Assembly: GCA_002391565.1 (NCBI GenBank) | Contig: DGFH01000065.1 | Span: forward strand, 1 to 17,587 | Direction: 5' to 3' | DNA: 17,587 bases | Source: Anaerolineales bacterium UBA3905 | Lineage (GTDB): Bacteria > Chloroflexota > Anaerolineae > Caldilineales > Caldilineaceae | Shown here: one piece after another, positions 11,634 through 17,587 of the stretch | Layout of the letters: every line of letters begins with the position of its first letter | Position numbering within the stretch: position 1 is the first letter of the stretch | Made by a program: the position numbers and the translations under genes | The notes under the pieces: generated by a model | Seen by the model: only the letters and a program-made list of their open reading frames with translations | The model's database searches: none | What the model was told of the DNA's origin: nothing

Positions 11634-13397
11634 TTGACGCTTTCCATGCACGACACGTTACGTCTGCGCCCCTGGTGGGGGATGCTGTTTCTGGTGGCGA
11701 TTCTGATTCCTGGTTGGGTGTACGCACAGAATGTGGCGCCAACTGCCAACCCTGTGCTCAGCCTGGCCGTGGCGCCGGGGGCGCCCAATCAGGTGCTGGC
11801 CGGCGTGCTCAATTCACCACAGCCCGCCGCCATCTACCGCAGCATCGACGGCGGCGTTGCCTGGAACAACGCCACCCCTGGCCTGGCGCCCAACATCAGC
11901 ATCACATCGCTGGCGTTCGACCCGCGCAATGCGCGCACTGCCTATGCTGCGGATGGCGGCGGCGGCCTCATCTTTCGCTCCCAGGACGGCGGCGCCACGT
12001 GGAGCGAGATCCCCGGCTTCCGTGCACTGCTGAGCGCCAACAGCGCCGTCGGCGTGCTCTACACGACTGTCGAGAACAACCGTTCCGTTCTCTATGCGGG
12101 CACACGCTTCGATGGCGTCTTTCGCACCGAAGATGGCGGCGCCACCTGGCAGCAGTTAGACAGCGGGCTGGTCGGCGCAGCGCGGCGGATTCGTTCGCTG
12201 GCGGCGTTCGGCGGCGCGCTCTATGCGGGCACGCACGACGGCCTCTATCGGTTGCCGCAGGGCGCCGCTGCATGGGAGCCTGCTCCCGGCTTCCCGGTGA
12301 ACGACATTGTTTTCAGCCTGCTGGCTGACGGCGATGCGCTTTACGCCGGGACGGGCGCGTTGCTCTATGTCAGCGGCAGTGATGGCGCCTGGACGCGCGT
12401 ACCCAACGCTCCGACCACCGTCTACTACGCCATGGTCAGCACCGGGCGCTTGCTGGTGTTGGCGACTGAAAATGGCTTGTGGACGGGCAGCGGCGACAGT
12501 TGGGCGTTGGCGACGGTGGGCGGCGCTGGTTACAGCGCGCCGGTCTACGCACTTGCCAACACGTCGCGCGCCCCGCGCACGATCTATGCTGGCACGGTGG
12601 ACGCCTGGGTGCTGCGCAGCGACGACGAGGGCTTGACCTTTGCCGGGCCAGGTGCGCTGGCCCCGCTCGATGTTGCTGCCGCACTTGCAACAGCCACACC
12701 GACGCCAACCTTGACCCCCACGCCCACTAACACGGCTACGCCCACCAATACGCCGACCGAGACCGCCACCCCAACGCCTTCCGCAACTGCCACTGCTTCG
12801 GCAACCCCAACCACCACGCGTACACCTACACCCACGCTGACGCCAACCGCCACGCGCACGACGACGCCGATCAGCATTGGTTTGGAGCCAACGGCCACCG
12901 CCACCGAGACGCCAACGTCACCGGCCACCGCCACCCCGCCAGTAGCCGACGCCACACCTGCCTCGCGCCAACAGATTCGCGGCGTCGGTGAACGCGCAGC
13001 GGATGTTTTGGGGCGCGCCACGCGCACCGAAGAGGCCACCACTGAAGCTCCTGCTACGACGCCGTTGGAAACTCCGTCTGGAGCAGAGGGCGTTGTCGCC
13101 GGGGTGGACGCCAGCATCATGTTGCCTACGCCTACACCGCCGACCATATCTACGGCTGGGGCGCCTGTTGCGACGCCGATGCCTGCCTTTACCGCAACGC
13201 CGACAGCGACAGCAACGCCCACCGTCACCGCCACATTTACGCCGACAGCAACCCCCACTCCGACGCCAATTCCGATCGATGTGTTGGCTGAGGTCAACGC
13301 ACGACTGCCTGTTGTGTTGCTGGGAGCAATGAGCATTTTGGGGCTGGTCGTGCTGGCGGCGGGTGTGTCGATCTTGCGGGGGCCACGTGATATTTAG
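11634..13397 (+). CDS. Exported Asp-box (BNR) beta-propeller protein with Thr-Pro stalk and C-terminal membrane anchor
   Basis: 587 residues from the TTG at 11634. That start is preferred because GGAG (11625-11628) sits 5 nt before it; the ATG at 11646 is 17 nt away and is the alternative. A hydrophobic signal peptide or anchor spans about 16-31, ending WVYAQ. Residues about 35-345 form a propeller-like repeat region with Asp boxes (S/T-x-D-G-G-x-x-W) at about 70-77, 116-123 and 165-172, a degenerate one at 329-336, and recurring LYAGT-type strands. Two low-complexity Thr/Pro/Ala stalks follow (about 354-446 and 497-548), separated by a charged segment. A membrane helix at about 558-580 and a short basic end (RGPRDI) finish it. 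It is probably a cell-surface protein with its propeller held away from the membrane. Ligand or enzyme activity is unknown; sialidase activity should not be assumed from Asp boxes alone. Confidence 0.87.
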   Translation: MTLSMHDTLRLRPWWGMLFLVAILIPGWVYAQNVAPTANPVLSLAVAPGAPNQVLAGVLNSPQPAAIYRSIDGGVAWNNATPGLAPNISITSLAFDPRNARTAYAADGGGGLIFRSQDGGATWSEIPGFRALLSANSAVGVLYTTVENNRSVLYAGTRFDGVFRTEDGGATWQQLDSGLVGAARRIRSLAAFGGALYAGTHDGLYRLPQGAAAWEPAPGFPVNDIVFSLLADGDALYAGTGALLYVSGSDGAWTRVPNAPTTVYYAMVSTGRLLVLATENGLWTGSGDSWALATVGGAGYSAPVYALANTSRAPRTIYAGTVDAWVLRSDDEGLTFAGPGALAPLDVAAALATATPTPTLTPTPTNTATPTNTPTETATPTPSATATASATPTTTRTPTPTLTPTATRTTTPISIGLEPTATATETPTSPATATPPVADATPASRQQIRGVGERAADVLGRATRTEEATTEAPATTPLETPSGAEGVVAGVDASIMLPTPTPPTISTAGAPVATPMPAFTATPTATATPTVTATFTPTATPTPTPIPIDVLAEVNARLPVVLLGAMSILGLVVLAAGVSILRGPRDI

Positions 13398-13461
13398 GAG
13401 AGGTGAGTGGTGCAGGTCGATGCGTGGCTTGTCCACATGACCGCTGTAGCGCCACCGAGTT

Positions 13462-15087
13462 ATGATTACACTATCTCAATTGTTGGCGATTCTGCCTGAT
13501 GAACGCTCGCAGCACTATCCAGATGCCGTGTTGCGCACCGAGATTGTTGATGCCACTGCCGACAGCCGCGCCGTGCACCCCGGAACACTCTTCGTCGCCG
13601 TGCCTGGGACGCAACGCGACGGGCATCACTTTATTCCGGCCGCTTTGCAACGAGGGGCGGCGGCCGTGGTCGGTGCACTTTCTGTCGAAGCGCTGCGCAG
13701 CGACGGCATTGTGATGCCCGATACCGTGCCCTATGTGCAAGTAGGCGACAGCCGGCGCGCTCTGGCATTGGCGTGCGCCGCCCTCCAGCGCTTCCCAAGT
13801 CGCGCTCTGGCGGTGGCCGGTGTAACTGGCACCGACGGTAAGACCACCACAGCAAGCATTTTGGAGTCGATTTTGCGAGCGGCGACGGCTTCGTCGGTGA
13901 CGCCAGACGGCCAGGTCGGTGTGATTACGACGGTTGGGGCCCGCATTCAGGGGAAGGAAAGCGACACCGGGCTTCACGTTACGACGCCCGACGCCCCGGA
14001 CGTGCAACGCTTCCTGCGGGCGATGGTCGACGCTGGTTGCCGGTACGCCGTCATCGAAAGCACCAGCCACGGTCTCCACCAACAACGCGTGGCGGCGGTG
14101 GACTTTGATGTGGCCGCCGTGACCAACATCACCCACGAACACCTCGACTATCACGGTACGCGCGATGCCTACGTGGCCGCCAAAGCGCTGCTCTTCCGTT
14201 CACTCTTTACGTCGTCGCCGAAACCAGGCATCCCGCGCGCGGCCGTTCTCAATGCCGACGATCCCGGCAGCTATACGGCGCTGCTTGGCGTGATGCATCA
14301 GGAAGCGGCGCTGCACGGCTTTCATATCCCCGTGCGCTCCTATGGGCTGGCGCGCACACCGTCAGGCGCCCGTCTGGATGTTGCCGTTGCGGGGGTACGC
14401 TACGAGACGGACGCCACACGCTTTGAGGTGCGCTGGTGGGACGGGCAGTTTCCTGTCAGGTCGCCGCTGATCGGCGAATTCAACGTTTACAATGTGGCAT
14501 GCGCCGTGACGACGGCGTTGGCGCTGGGCGTGACGCCAGCTGCCATTCAGGAAGGCGTCGCCACGCTGTCGCCAGTGCCTGGTCGGATGCAGCGCATGGA
14601 CGTCGGTCAGCCCTTTCTTGCCATCGTCGATTTTGCGCACACGCCGGTCAGCCTGGAGCGCGCGTTGTTGACCTTGCGCCCTCTGGTTCGCCGGGAGGGC
14701 GGTCGCCTGATTGCAGTTTTTGGCTCAGCCGGGCTGCGCGATCGCGCCAAGCGCTATCTCATGGGGCAGGTCAGCGGGCGGCTGGCCGATTTTACCATCA
14801 TCACGGCTGAAGACCCGCGCACCGAGGACCTGACCGAGATTTGCCGCGAGATCGAGCGCGGGGTGCGCGAGTCGGTGGGCAGCGATCGCTATACGATCAT
14901 CCATGATCGCCGTGCCGCGATCCAGGCGGCGGTGGAGATGGCGCAGCCTGGCGACGTGGTGGCGGCCTTTGGCAAAGGGCATGAACGCAGCATGTGCTTT
15001 GGCGAAGTCGAATATCCCTGGAGCGATCAGGAAGCCATGTTAGCCGCGTTGACCCACCGTCGCCAGCGTGACGGTTTTGCTTCTTGA
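13462..15087 (+). CDS. murE: MurE-family Mur ligase (UDP-MurNAc-dipeptide : diamino acid ligase), variant motifs
   Basis: 541 residues with the three Mur-ligase domains in order. Residues 1-115 are the UDP-binding MurE N-domain (DSRAVHPGTLFVAVPGTQRDGHHF). The central ATPase carries the P-loop TGTDGKTTT at 122-130 (classical MurE has TGTNGKTT), ESTSHGLHQQRV at 199-210, NITHEHLDYHG at 222-232 and the probable carbamylated Lys241. The C-terminal domain has DFAHTPVSLERAL at 390-402, GKGHE at 505-509 and EDPR at 450-453, where meso-diaminopimelate enzymes have DNPR. The cytoplasmic reaction adds the third stem-peptide residue during peptidoglycan synthesis. Known Chloroflexus peptidoglycan carries L-ornithine, so a substrate other than diaminopimelate is plausible. 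The gene is not in a dcw cluster. The start has only a weak ribosome site, 64 bp after the propeller gene. Confidence 0.85.
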   Translation: MITLSQLLAILPDERSQHYPDAVLRTEIVDATADSRAVHPGTLFVAVPGTQRDGHHFIPAALQRGAAAVVGALSVEALRSDGIVMPDTVPYVQVGDSRRALALACAALQRFPSRALAVAGVTGTDGKTTTASILESILRAATASSVTPDGQVGVITTVGARIQGKESDTGLHVTTPDAPDVQRFLRAMVDAGCRYAVIESTSHGLHQQRVAAVDFDVAAVTNITHEHLDYHGTRDAYVAAKALLFRSLFTSSPKPGIPRAAVLNADDPGSYTALLGVMHQEAALHGFHIPVRSYGLARTPSGARLDVAVAGVRYETDATRFEVRWWDGQFPVRSPLIGEFNVYNVACAVTTALALGVTPAAIQEGVATLSPVPGRMQRMDVGQPFLAIVDFAHTPVSLERALLTLRPLVRREGGRLIAVFGSAGLRDRAKRYLMGQVSGRLADFTIITAEDPRTEDLTEICREIERGVRESVGSDRYTIIHDRRAAIQAAVEMAQPGDVVAAFGKGHERSMCFGEVEYPWSDQEAMLAALTHRRQRDGFAS

Positions 15088-15231
15088 GAGATATGGCGTT
15101 ACATGGGGGCGCCTGATCGGTTTACAAGCTGGTTGGGCGCCTGTATAGGGCACCTGCGCCACAGATTTATGCTTGCCCCCAACGTGAAGCTCCTTTTTTA
15201 CTCACCGCGCGCAAATTGAGCCTGGCGGGTG

Positions 15232-15237
15232 TACAAT
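15232..15237 (+). promoter_or_regulatory. Candidate -10 box for the small hypothetical gene
   Basis: TACAAT with TG directly before it, 57 bp upstream of the ATG at 15295. No good -35 lies at 16-18 bp spacing; TTGAGC at 15216-15221 is too close. The rest of the 15088-15294 gap shows GC-rich partial dyads (GGGCGCC at 15106-15112 and again near 15134) but no clear terminator for murE. Confidence 0.3.
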
Positions 15238-15294
15238 AGAAGTAGATGTAGCGGCGTCTCTGTTGGAGGAATGCTTCTGTACGGGGGGAATGTT

Positions 15295-15489
15295 ATGTTG
15301 CACATCGAATTTACTACCGAAGAAGTTGCTGAGATGGCGCGCGTGTTGGAGGAGTATTTGTCGGATCTGCGCTACGAGATCAGCGACACCGATTCCTCTG
15401 TGTATAAAGAGCAATTACAGAGGGAAAAAGCTGTAGTGGTTGAGACATTGGCCAAGCTGCAAGCAGCGTTGGCGCCGCCTAAAGGTTGA
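15295..15489 (+). CDS. Small hypothetical protein (64 aa), acidic helical
   Basis: The ATG at 15295 directly follows a strong purine block GGGGGGAA (15283-15290). The frame is open further upstream to 15229, but those extra residues look non-coding and the upstream ATG at 15271 sits too close to its GGAGG. The 64-residue product begins MLHIEFTTEEVAEMARVLEE. It continues with a segment reading LSDLRYEISDTD, then YKEQLQREKAVVVETLAKLQ. It is predicted to be an almost wholly alpha-helical, charged two-helix or coiled-coil protein, without signal peptide or membrane segment. The LSDLR-E-I-DTD plus K-x-L-x-R pattern resembles a small uncharacterised family found in scattered bacteria. I cannot name a domain or function. 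Confidence 0.7.
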   Translation: MLHIEFTTEEVAEMARVLEEYLSDLRYEISDTDSSVYKEQLQREKAVVVETLAKLQAALAPPKG

Positions 15490-15513
15490 CGAACACGTTT
15501 GCTCATCCTGACG

Positions 15514-15565
15514 CAAAGCAGCGGAGAGGCAATGTCGATTGGCTATTCGTAGCGCCACTGCTTTG
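15514..15565. repeat. Imperfect 11-bp inverted repeat after the small gene
   Basis: CAAAGCAG (15514-15521) faces CTGCTTTG (15558-15565). The pairing continues inward by two more GG/CC pairs after one mismatch. No T-run follows. It may stabilise or process the 3' end of the small gene's transcript, or be an edge of the neighbouring repeat element. Confidence 0.4.
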
Positions 15566-15601
15566 TGTGTCAGAAACCGTTTGAAGATTCTTTTTTCTGA
15601 T

Positions 15602-15685
15602 GCAGAGACGCAAAGGCGCCAGGAAAACGCAGAGAAATGCCTGTCTGCCTGGATGTTTTACCTCTGCCCATCTTTGCGTCTCTGC
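15602..15685. repeat. Palindromic interspersed-repeat-like element (GCAGAGACGCAAAG family)
   Basis: GCAGAGACGCAAAG at 15602-15615 and its exact reverse complement CTTTGCGTCTCTGC at 15672-15685 form a perfect 14-bp inverted repeat around a 56-bp centre. The centre holds further copies of the same vocabulary (ACGCAGAGAAA and CTCTGCCC; CCAGG and CCTGG). Elements of the CGCAGAGACGCAGAG type are, from memory, dispersed in intergenic DNA of many environmental bacteria. It sits between convergent genes (small gene on plus, cupin on minus). The 15490-15742 gap holds no gene. Confidence 0.6.
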
Positions 15686-15742
15686 GACTTGGCGTCAAAG
15701 GACAATACTCAAACCATCTCTCAGGGACATGGAGGCGAGAAC

Positions 15743-16960
15743 CTATGCGGCCGGCGCCTCACGATTCGGCCCAAAGTGCTTGAGCATCACCAGCGGGTCG
15801 CTCTTGCTCGGGTTGTGAATCGTCACCCCGCGCGCCGCCGCACCTGCTGAAACAAAATATTCGTCGTAGGTGAGTTGGCCGAAACGGATCAGCGCCGGCG
15901 TCTCAATTGGGTGTTTGTCGATCGTGCCGTGTCCCTGCACAGTGATGAAGCCGTAGGCGCCGGCGTCCTGAATCGTCACCGTGCGCCCTGACAGAACAGT
16001 CAGCTCTTTCGCTGCAAAATACTCGTTGCCATAGGTGATCCACTTTTCGATGTAGCCTGCTGCCTCCATCTCTGCCAGCGGCTTAACCAATACCGGCGGG
16101 CGGAAATACTTCGCCTTGAGGTCTGGCAGCACGTTGGCATCCCAATCGACCATGCTGACCAGAAAGTCCAGGTCATGATGCTTGTCGGCGGGGACGTTTT
16201 TCACCAGGTTGCCCCATTCGATGGGGACTTCAGCCACCAGTGACTGGAACATAGCAAAGACATCGCTGGCCCACTGCGGCTCGTAGGTGCAGAGACTCCC
16301 CGGCGCGTGGAGCACGCCCGCTGGCACGTACCAACCCGTCCCAACTTCCAGCCGGTAGGCTTTGGAGAGATTGGTGATCTTGTTGTCACCCTCGTGCCAG
16401 ATTTCCAGGCAATGGCGCACCTGTTCCTTCGTCGTGCCCGGCTCTAGCCCAAAGAAGGTGTGAGGGAAGGTGCCGCCATGATTATTGAGTTGGGGCGGGA
16501 AGAAATAGGCTTCTGGTTTGGGCGCCATGCCGACCAGCGCAGCAAACTCTTCCGTCTGGTGGAGATGATGAGGCAGCGGGTCGCGGTTGTCAAAGAACTT
16601 GGAATAGATCGGCCACTTGCCGTACTTGCTCCACATCTCGTCGCCTAGCAGCGCTGCACCCAATTCCGCCACGACGTCGATCAGCAGGATTTTGTGCGTC
16701 TCGCCGCTATCTTCGTAGACGACATAGCTCAACCCTTCGTCGGGCGTTGTCAGCGGACCGTTGTCGGCTTTGGTGGTGGAAGAGAACCAGCGTTCGTCGA
16801 TGCCGCCGCGATGTGCGCCAAAGGCATAATAGTCGCGCGGATCGAGTTTGATGCGCCGCCCCGGTATGCAGAATGAGCGCGGCACCCATGTCGGCGCCAG
16901 ACGCAGAATTCCTTCTCCCGCCTCAAACGCGGCGTGAATTGTTTTGGTTTGCGAGGTCAT
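15743..16960 (-). CDS. Cupin / type I phosphomannose-isomerase-like protein
   Basis: 405 residues from the ATG at 16960, with AAGGA 7 nt upstream. Two cupin-like regions are visible. The first has a candidate metal site PLPHHLHQTEE (His131, His132, His134, Glu137/138) and a later GWYVPAGVLHAPG (His218). That VPAG-x-(L/I)HA motif is characteristic of class I mannose-6-phosphate isomerases and related cupins. The second (about 310-395) reads as a degenerate barrel (LSGRTVTIQDAG, VQGHGTI, FVSAGAAARGVTI). There is no signal peptide, so it should be cytoplasmic. It lies just downstream of a sugar-binding-protein gene on the same strand, so a sugar or sugar-phosphate isomerase role in a carbohydrate operon is likely. 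The exact substrate cannot be read from the sequence, and I withhold manA. Confidence 0.8.
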   Translation of the reverse strand: MTSQTKTIHAAFEAGEGILRLAPTWVPRSFCIPGRRIKLDPRDYYAFGAHRGGIDERWFSSTTKADNGPLTTPDEGLSYVVYEDSGETHKILLIDVVAELGAALLGDEMWSKYGKWPIYSKFFDNRDPLPHHLHQTEEFAALVGMAPKPEAYFFPPQLNNHGGTFPHTFFGLEPGTTKEQVRHCLEIWHEGDNKITNLSKAYRLEVGTGWYVPAGVLHAPGSLCTYEPQWASDVFAMFQSLVAEVPIEWGNLVKNVPADKHHDLDFLVSMVDWDANVLPDLKAKYFRPPVLVKPLAEMEAAGYIEKWITYGNEYFAAKELTVLSGRTVTIQDAGAYGFITVQGHGTIDKHPIETPALIRFGQLTYDEYFVSAGAAARGVTIHNPSKSDPLVMLKHFGPNREAPAA

Positions 16961-16963
16961 AAA

Positions 16964-16978
16964 TCAATCCTTGATTGA
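16964..16978 (-). promoter_or_regulatory. Hairpin over the ribosome site of the cupin gene
   Basis: TCAATC (16964-16969), a 3-nt loop, GATTGA (16973-16978). On the minus strand the AAGGA ribosome site falls in the loop and the 3' arm of this 6-bp stem, immediately before the start codon at 16960. It could lower or condition translation. The stem is short and AT-rich, so the effect may be small. Confidence 0.35.
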
Positions 16979-16980
16979 GA

Positions 16981-17041
16981 TTGGAGACTGGAGATTGGAG
17001 ACTGGAGATTGGAGACGTCAATCTCCTAATCTCCAGTCTCC
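16981..17041. repeat. 14-bp tandem repeat continuing into a long hairpin
   Basis: The unit TTGGAGACTGGAGA occurs twice in full (16981-16994, 16995-17008) and then in part (17009-17016). The second unit folds back: 16997-17015 pairs with 17022-17041 over 19 bp with one bulged T (17027) and a 6-nt loop. The stretch lies between the sugar-binding-protein stop and the cupin start. There is no U-tract on the minus strand, so it does not look like a classical terminator. Strong intercistronic hairpins after binding-protein genes are known to protect their mRNA, which fits here. Confidence 0.8.
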
Positions 17042-17055
17042 TCAGCTTGATTCCT

Positions 17056-17587
17056 CTACTGCGGAATTTCGCTCAGCCGTTCGGCTTCCTCAAAGTTCTC
17101 CTGCGTGATCAACTTGGGCGCAAGCAACACGACGTCGCTTTCCGGCTTGGCGCCATTGACAATGAAGTTGACAAGCGTCTGCAGCGCCGTACGCGACTGC
17201 CCGCCGGGGAATTGCTCCACAGTGCCGTACATGGCGCCATCGCGCACAGCCAACAGCGCTTCGGGCAGGGCGTCAAAGCCGATGATGGGGAGTTCGACGC
17301 CAGCGGCTTTGGCGGCTTCAACGGCGCCGAGCGCCATGTCGTCATTGGCGGCGACGATGGCCTGAGCGTCGGGGTTGGCAGAGAGGCAATTCTCGGTGAC
17401 GGTGAGACCCTTATCGCGGTTGAACTCGCCGGTCTGCTGACAGACGACCTCGATGTTGCCGGCCGGGTCGATAACGTTGTGTAGACCTGCGGAGCGATCG
17501 ATGGCGGGTGAAGCGCCGGGCGTGCCGAGCAATTCGATGATCTTGGCGCCGTCGGGGAAGAGGCTGAGGATGGCTTTGCCCTGCTCC
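17056..17587 (-). CDS. Periplasmic sugar-binding protein of an ABC transporter (RbsB-like), 5' end cut by window edge
   Basis: The C-terminal 176 residues of a Peripla_BP_4/RbsB-type substrate-binding protein; the frame is open through the right edge. Visible signatures are ELLGTPGASPAIDRSAG (the hinge/ligand region typical of ribose-type binding proteins), NPDAQAIVAANDDMALGAVE (the ANDDMA loop with ligand-binding Asn-Asp), LPIIGFDALPEALLAVRDG, and TVEQFPGGQSRTALQT. The family binds a monosaccharide such as ribose, xylose, allose or inositol outside the membrane and delivers it to a permease/ATPase pair. The N-terminal signal peptide is off the window. It is cotranscribed, or closely linked, with the cupin gene about 95 bp downstream. 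The exact sugar cannot be told. Confidence 0.9.
   Translation of the reverse strand, partial: EQGKAILSLFPDGAKIIELLGTPGASPAIDRSAGLHNVIDPAGNIEVVCQQTGEFNRDKGLTVTENCLSANPDAQAIVAANDDMALGAVEAAKAAGVELPIIGFDALPEALLAVRDGAMYGTVEQFPGGQSRTALQTLVNFIVNGAKPESDVVLLAPKLITQENFEEAERLSEIPQ

Noticed and set aside
12584..13336. Minus-strand frame encoding a Val/Gly/Ala repeat protein
   Set aside because: The repeat is just the complement of the Thr-Pro codons of the surface protein; there is no start signal or independent support.
11634..13397. Calling the Asp-box protein a sialidase
   Set aside because: Asp boxes are structural and occur in many non-enzymatic propellers; the catalytic Arg triad and Tyr/Glu pair cannot be identified.
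15105..15180. Terminator after murE from GGGGGC (15105-15110) and GCCCCC (15175-15180)
   Set aside because: The arms are only 6 bp and 64 nt apart, with no T-run directly after the second arm; the T-run at about 15193-15198 is too far from it.
16981..17041. CRISPR array or attachment site
   Set aside because: The repeats are only 14 bp, directly adjacent without spacers, and end in an inverted copy, which is a hairpin and not a CRISPR array.

Overview
The window looks like part of a chromosome from a member of the Chloroflexota (possibly the Caldilineae/Anaerolineae side). This is an inference. It rests on a surface protein with long Thr-Pro linkers of the kind common in that phylum, a complex I gene set with phylum-typical NuoA/NuoL sequence style, and a MurE-like ligase that does not match the classical diaminopimelate type. 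No rRNA, tRNA, IS element, phage gene or CRISPR array was seen.

Region 1 (1-11497) is a proton-pumping NADH:quinone oxidoreductase (complex I) locus split into two divergent operons. The minus-strand arm is nuoA1-nuoB-nuoCD, with nuoC and nuoD fused in one frame and running off the left edge. The plus-strand arm is nuoA2-nuoH-nuoJ-nuoK-(small TPR/membrane protein)-nuoL-nuoM-nuoN and ends at a strong intrinsic terminator. The two arms are separated by 577 bp of regulatory DNA rich in inverted repeats. Each arm starts with its own, clearly diverged nuoA. nuoI is absent from its usual place between nuoH and nuoJ, and nuoE, nuoF and nuoG are not in view. The plus arm supplies the membrane arm of the enzyme. 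The minus arm supplies the quinone-module connecting subunits (B, C, D) plus a second NuoA.

Region 2 (about 11500-15490) holds three plus-strand genes: an exported beta-propeller (Asp-box/BNR) protein with Thr-Pro stalks and a C-terminal membrane anchor, a MurE-family UDP-MurNAc-tripeptide synthetase with variant motifs, and a 64-residue conserved-looking hypothetical protein.

Region 3 (15490-17587) begins with a short intergenic stretch containing a palindromic repeat of REP/MITE type. Two minus-strand genes follow: the C-terminal part of a periplasmic sugar-binding protein of an ABC transporter, entering from the right edge, and downstream of it a cupin/phosphomannose-isomerase-like protein. 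They are separated by a tandem-repeat long hairpin. This pair looks like part of a carbohydrate uptake and entry operon.

The points most worth a second look are the duplicated divergent NuoA, the TPR/TM protein embedded between nuoK and nuoL, the histidine-rich insertion in NuoL, residue substitutions in NuoH and NuoN, the variant MurE motifs, and the inverted-repeat-rich divergent promoter.
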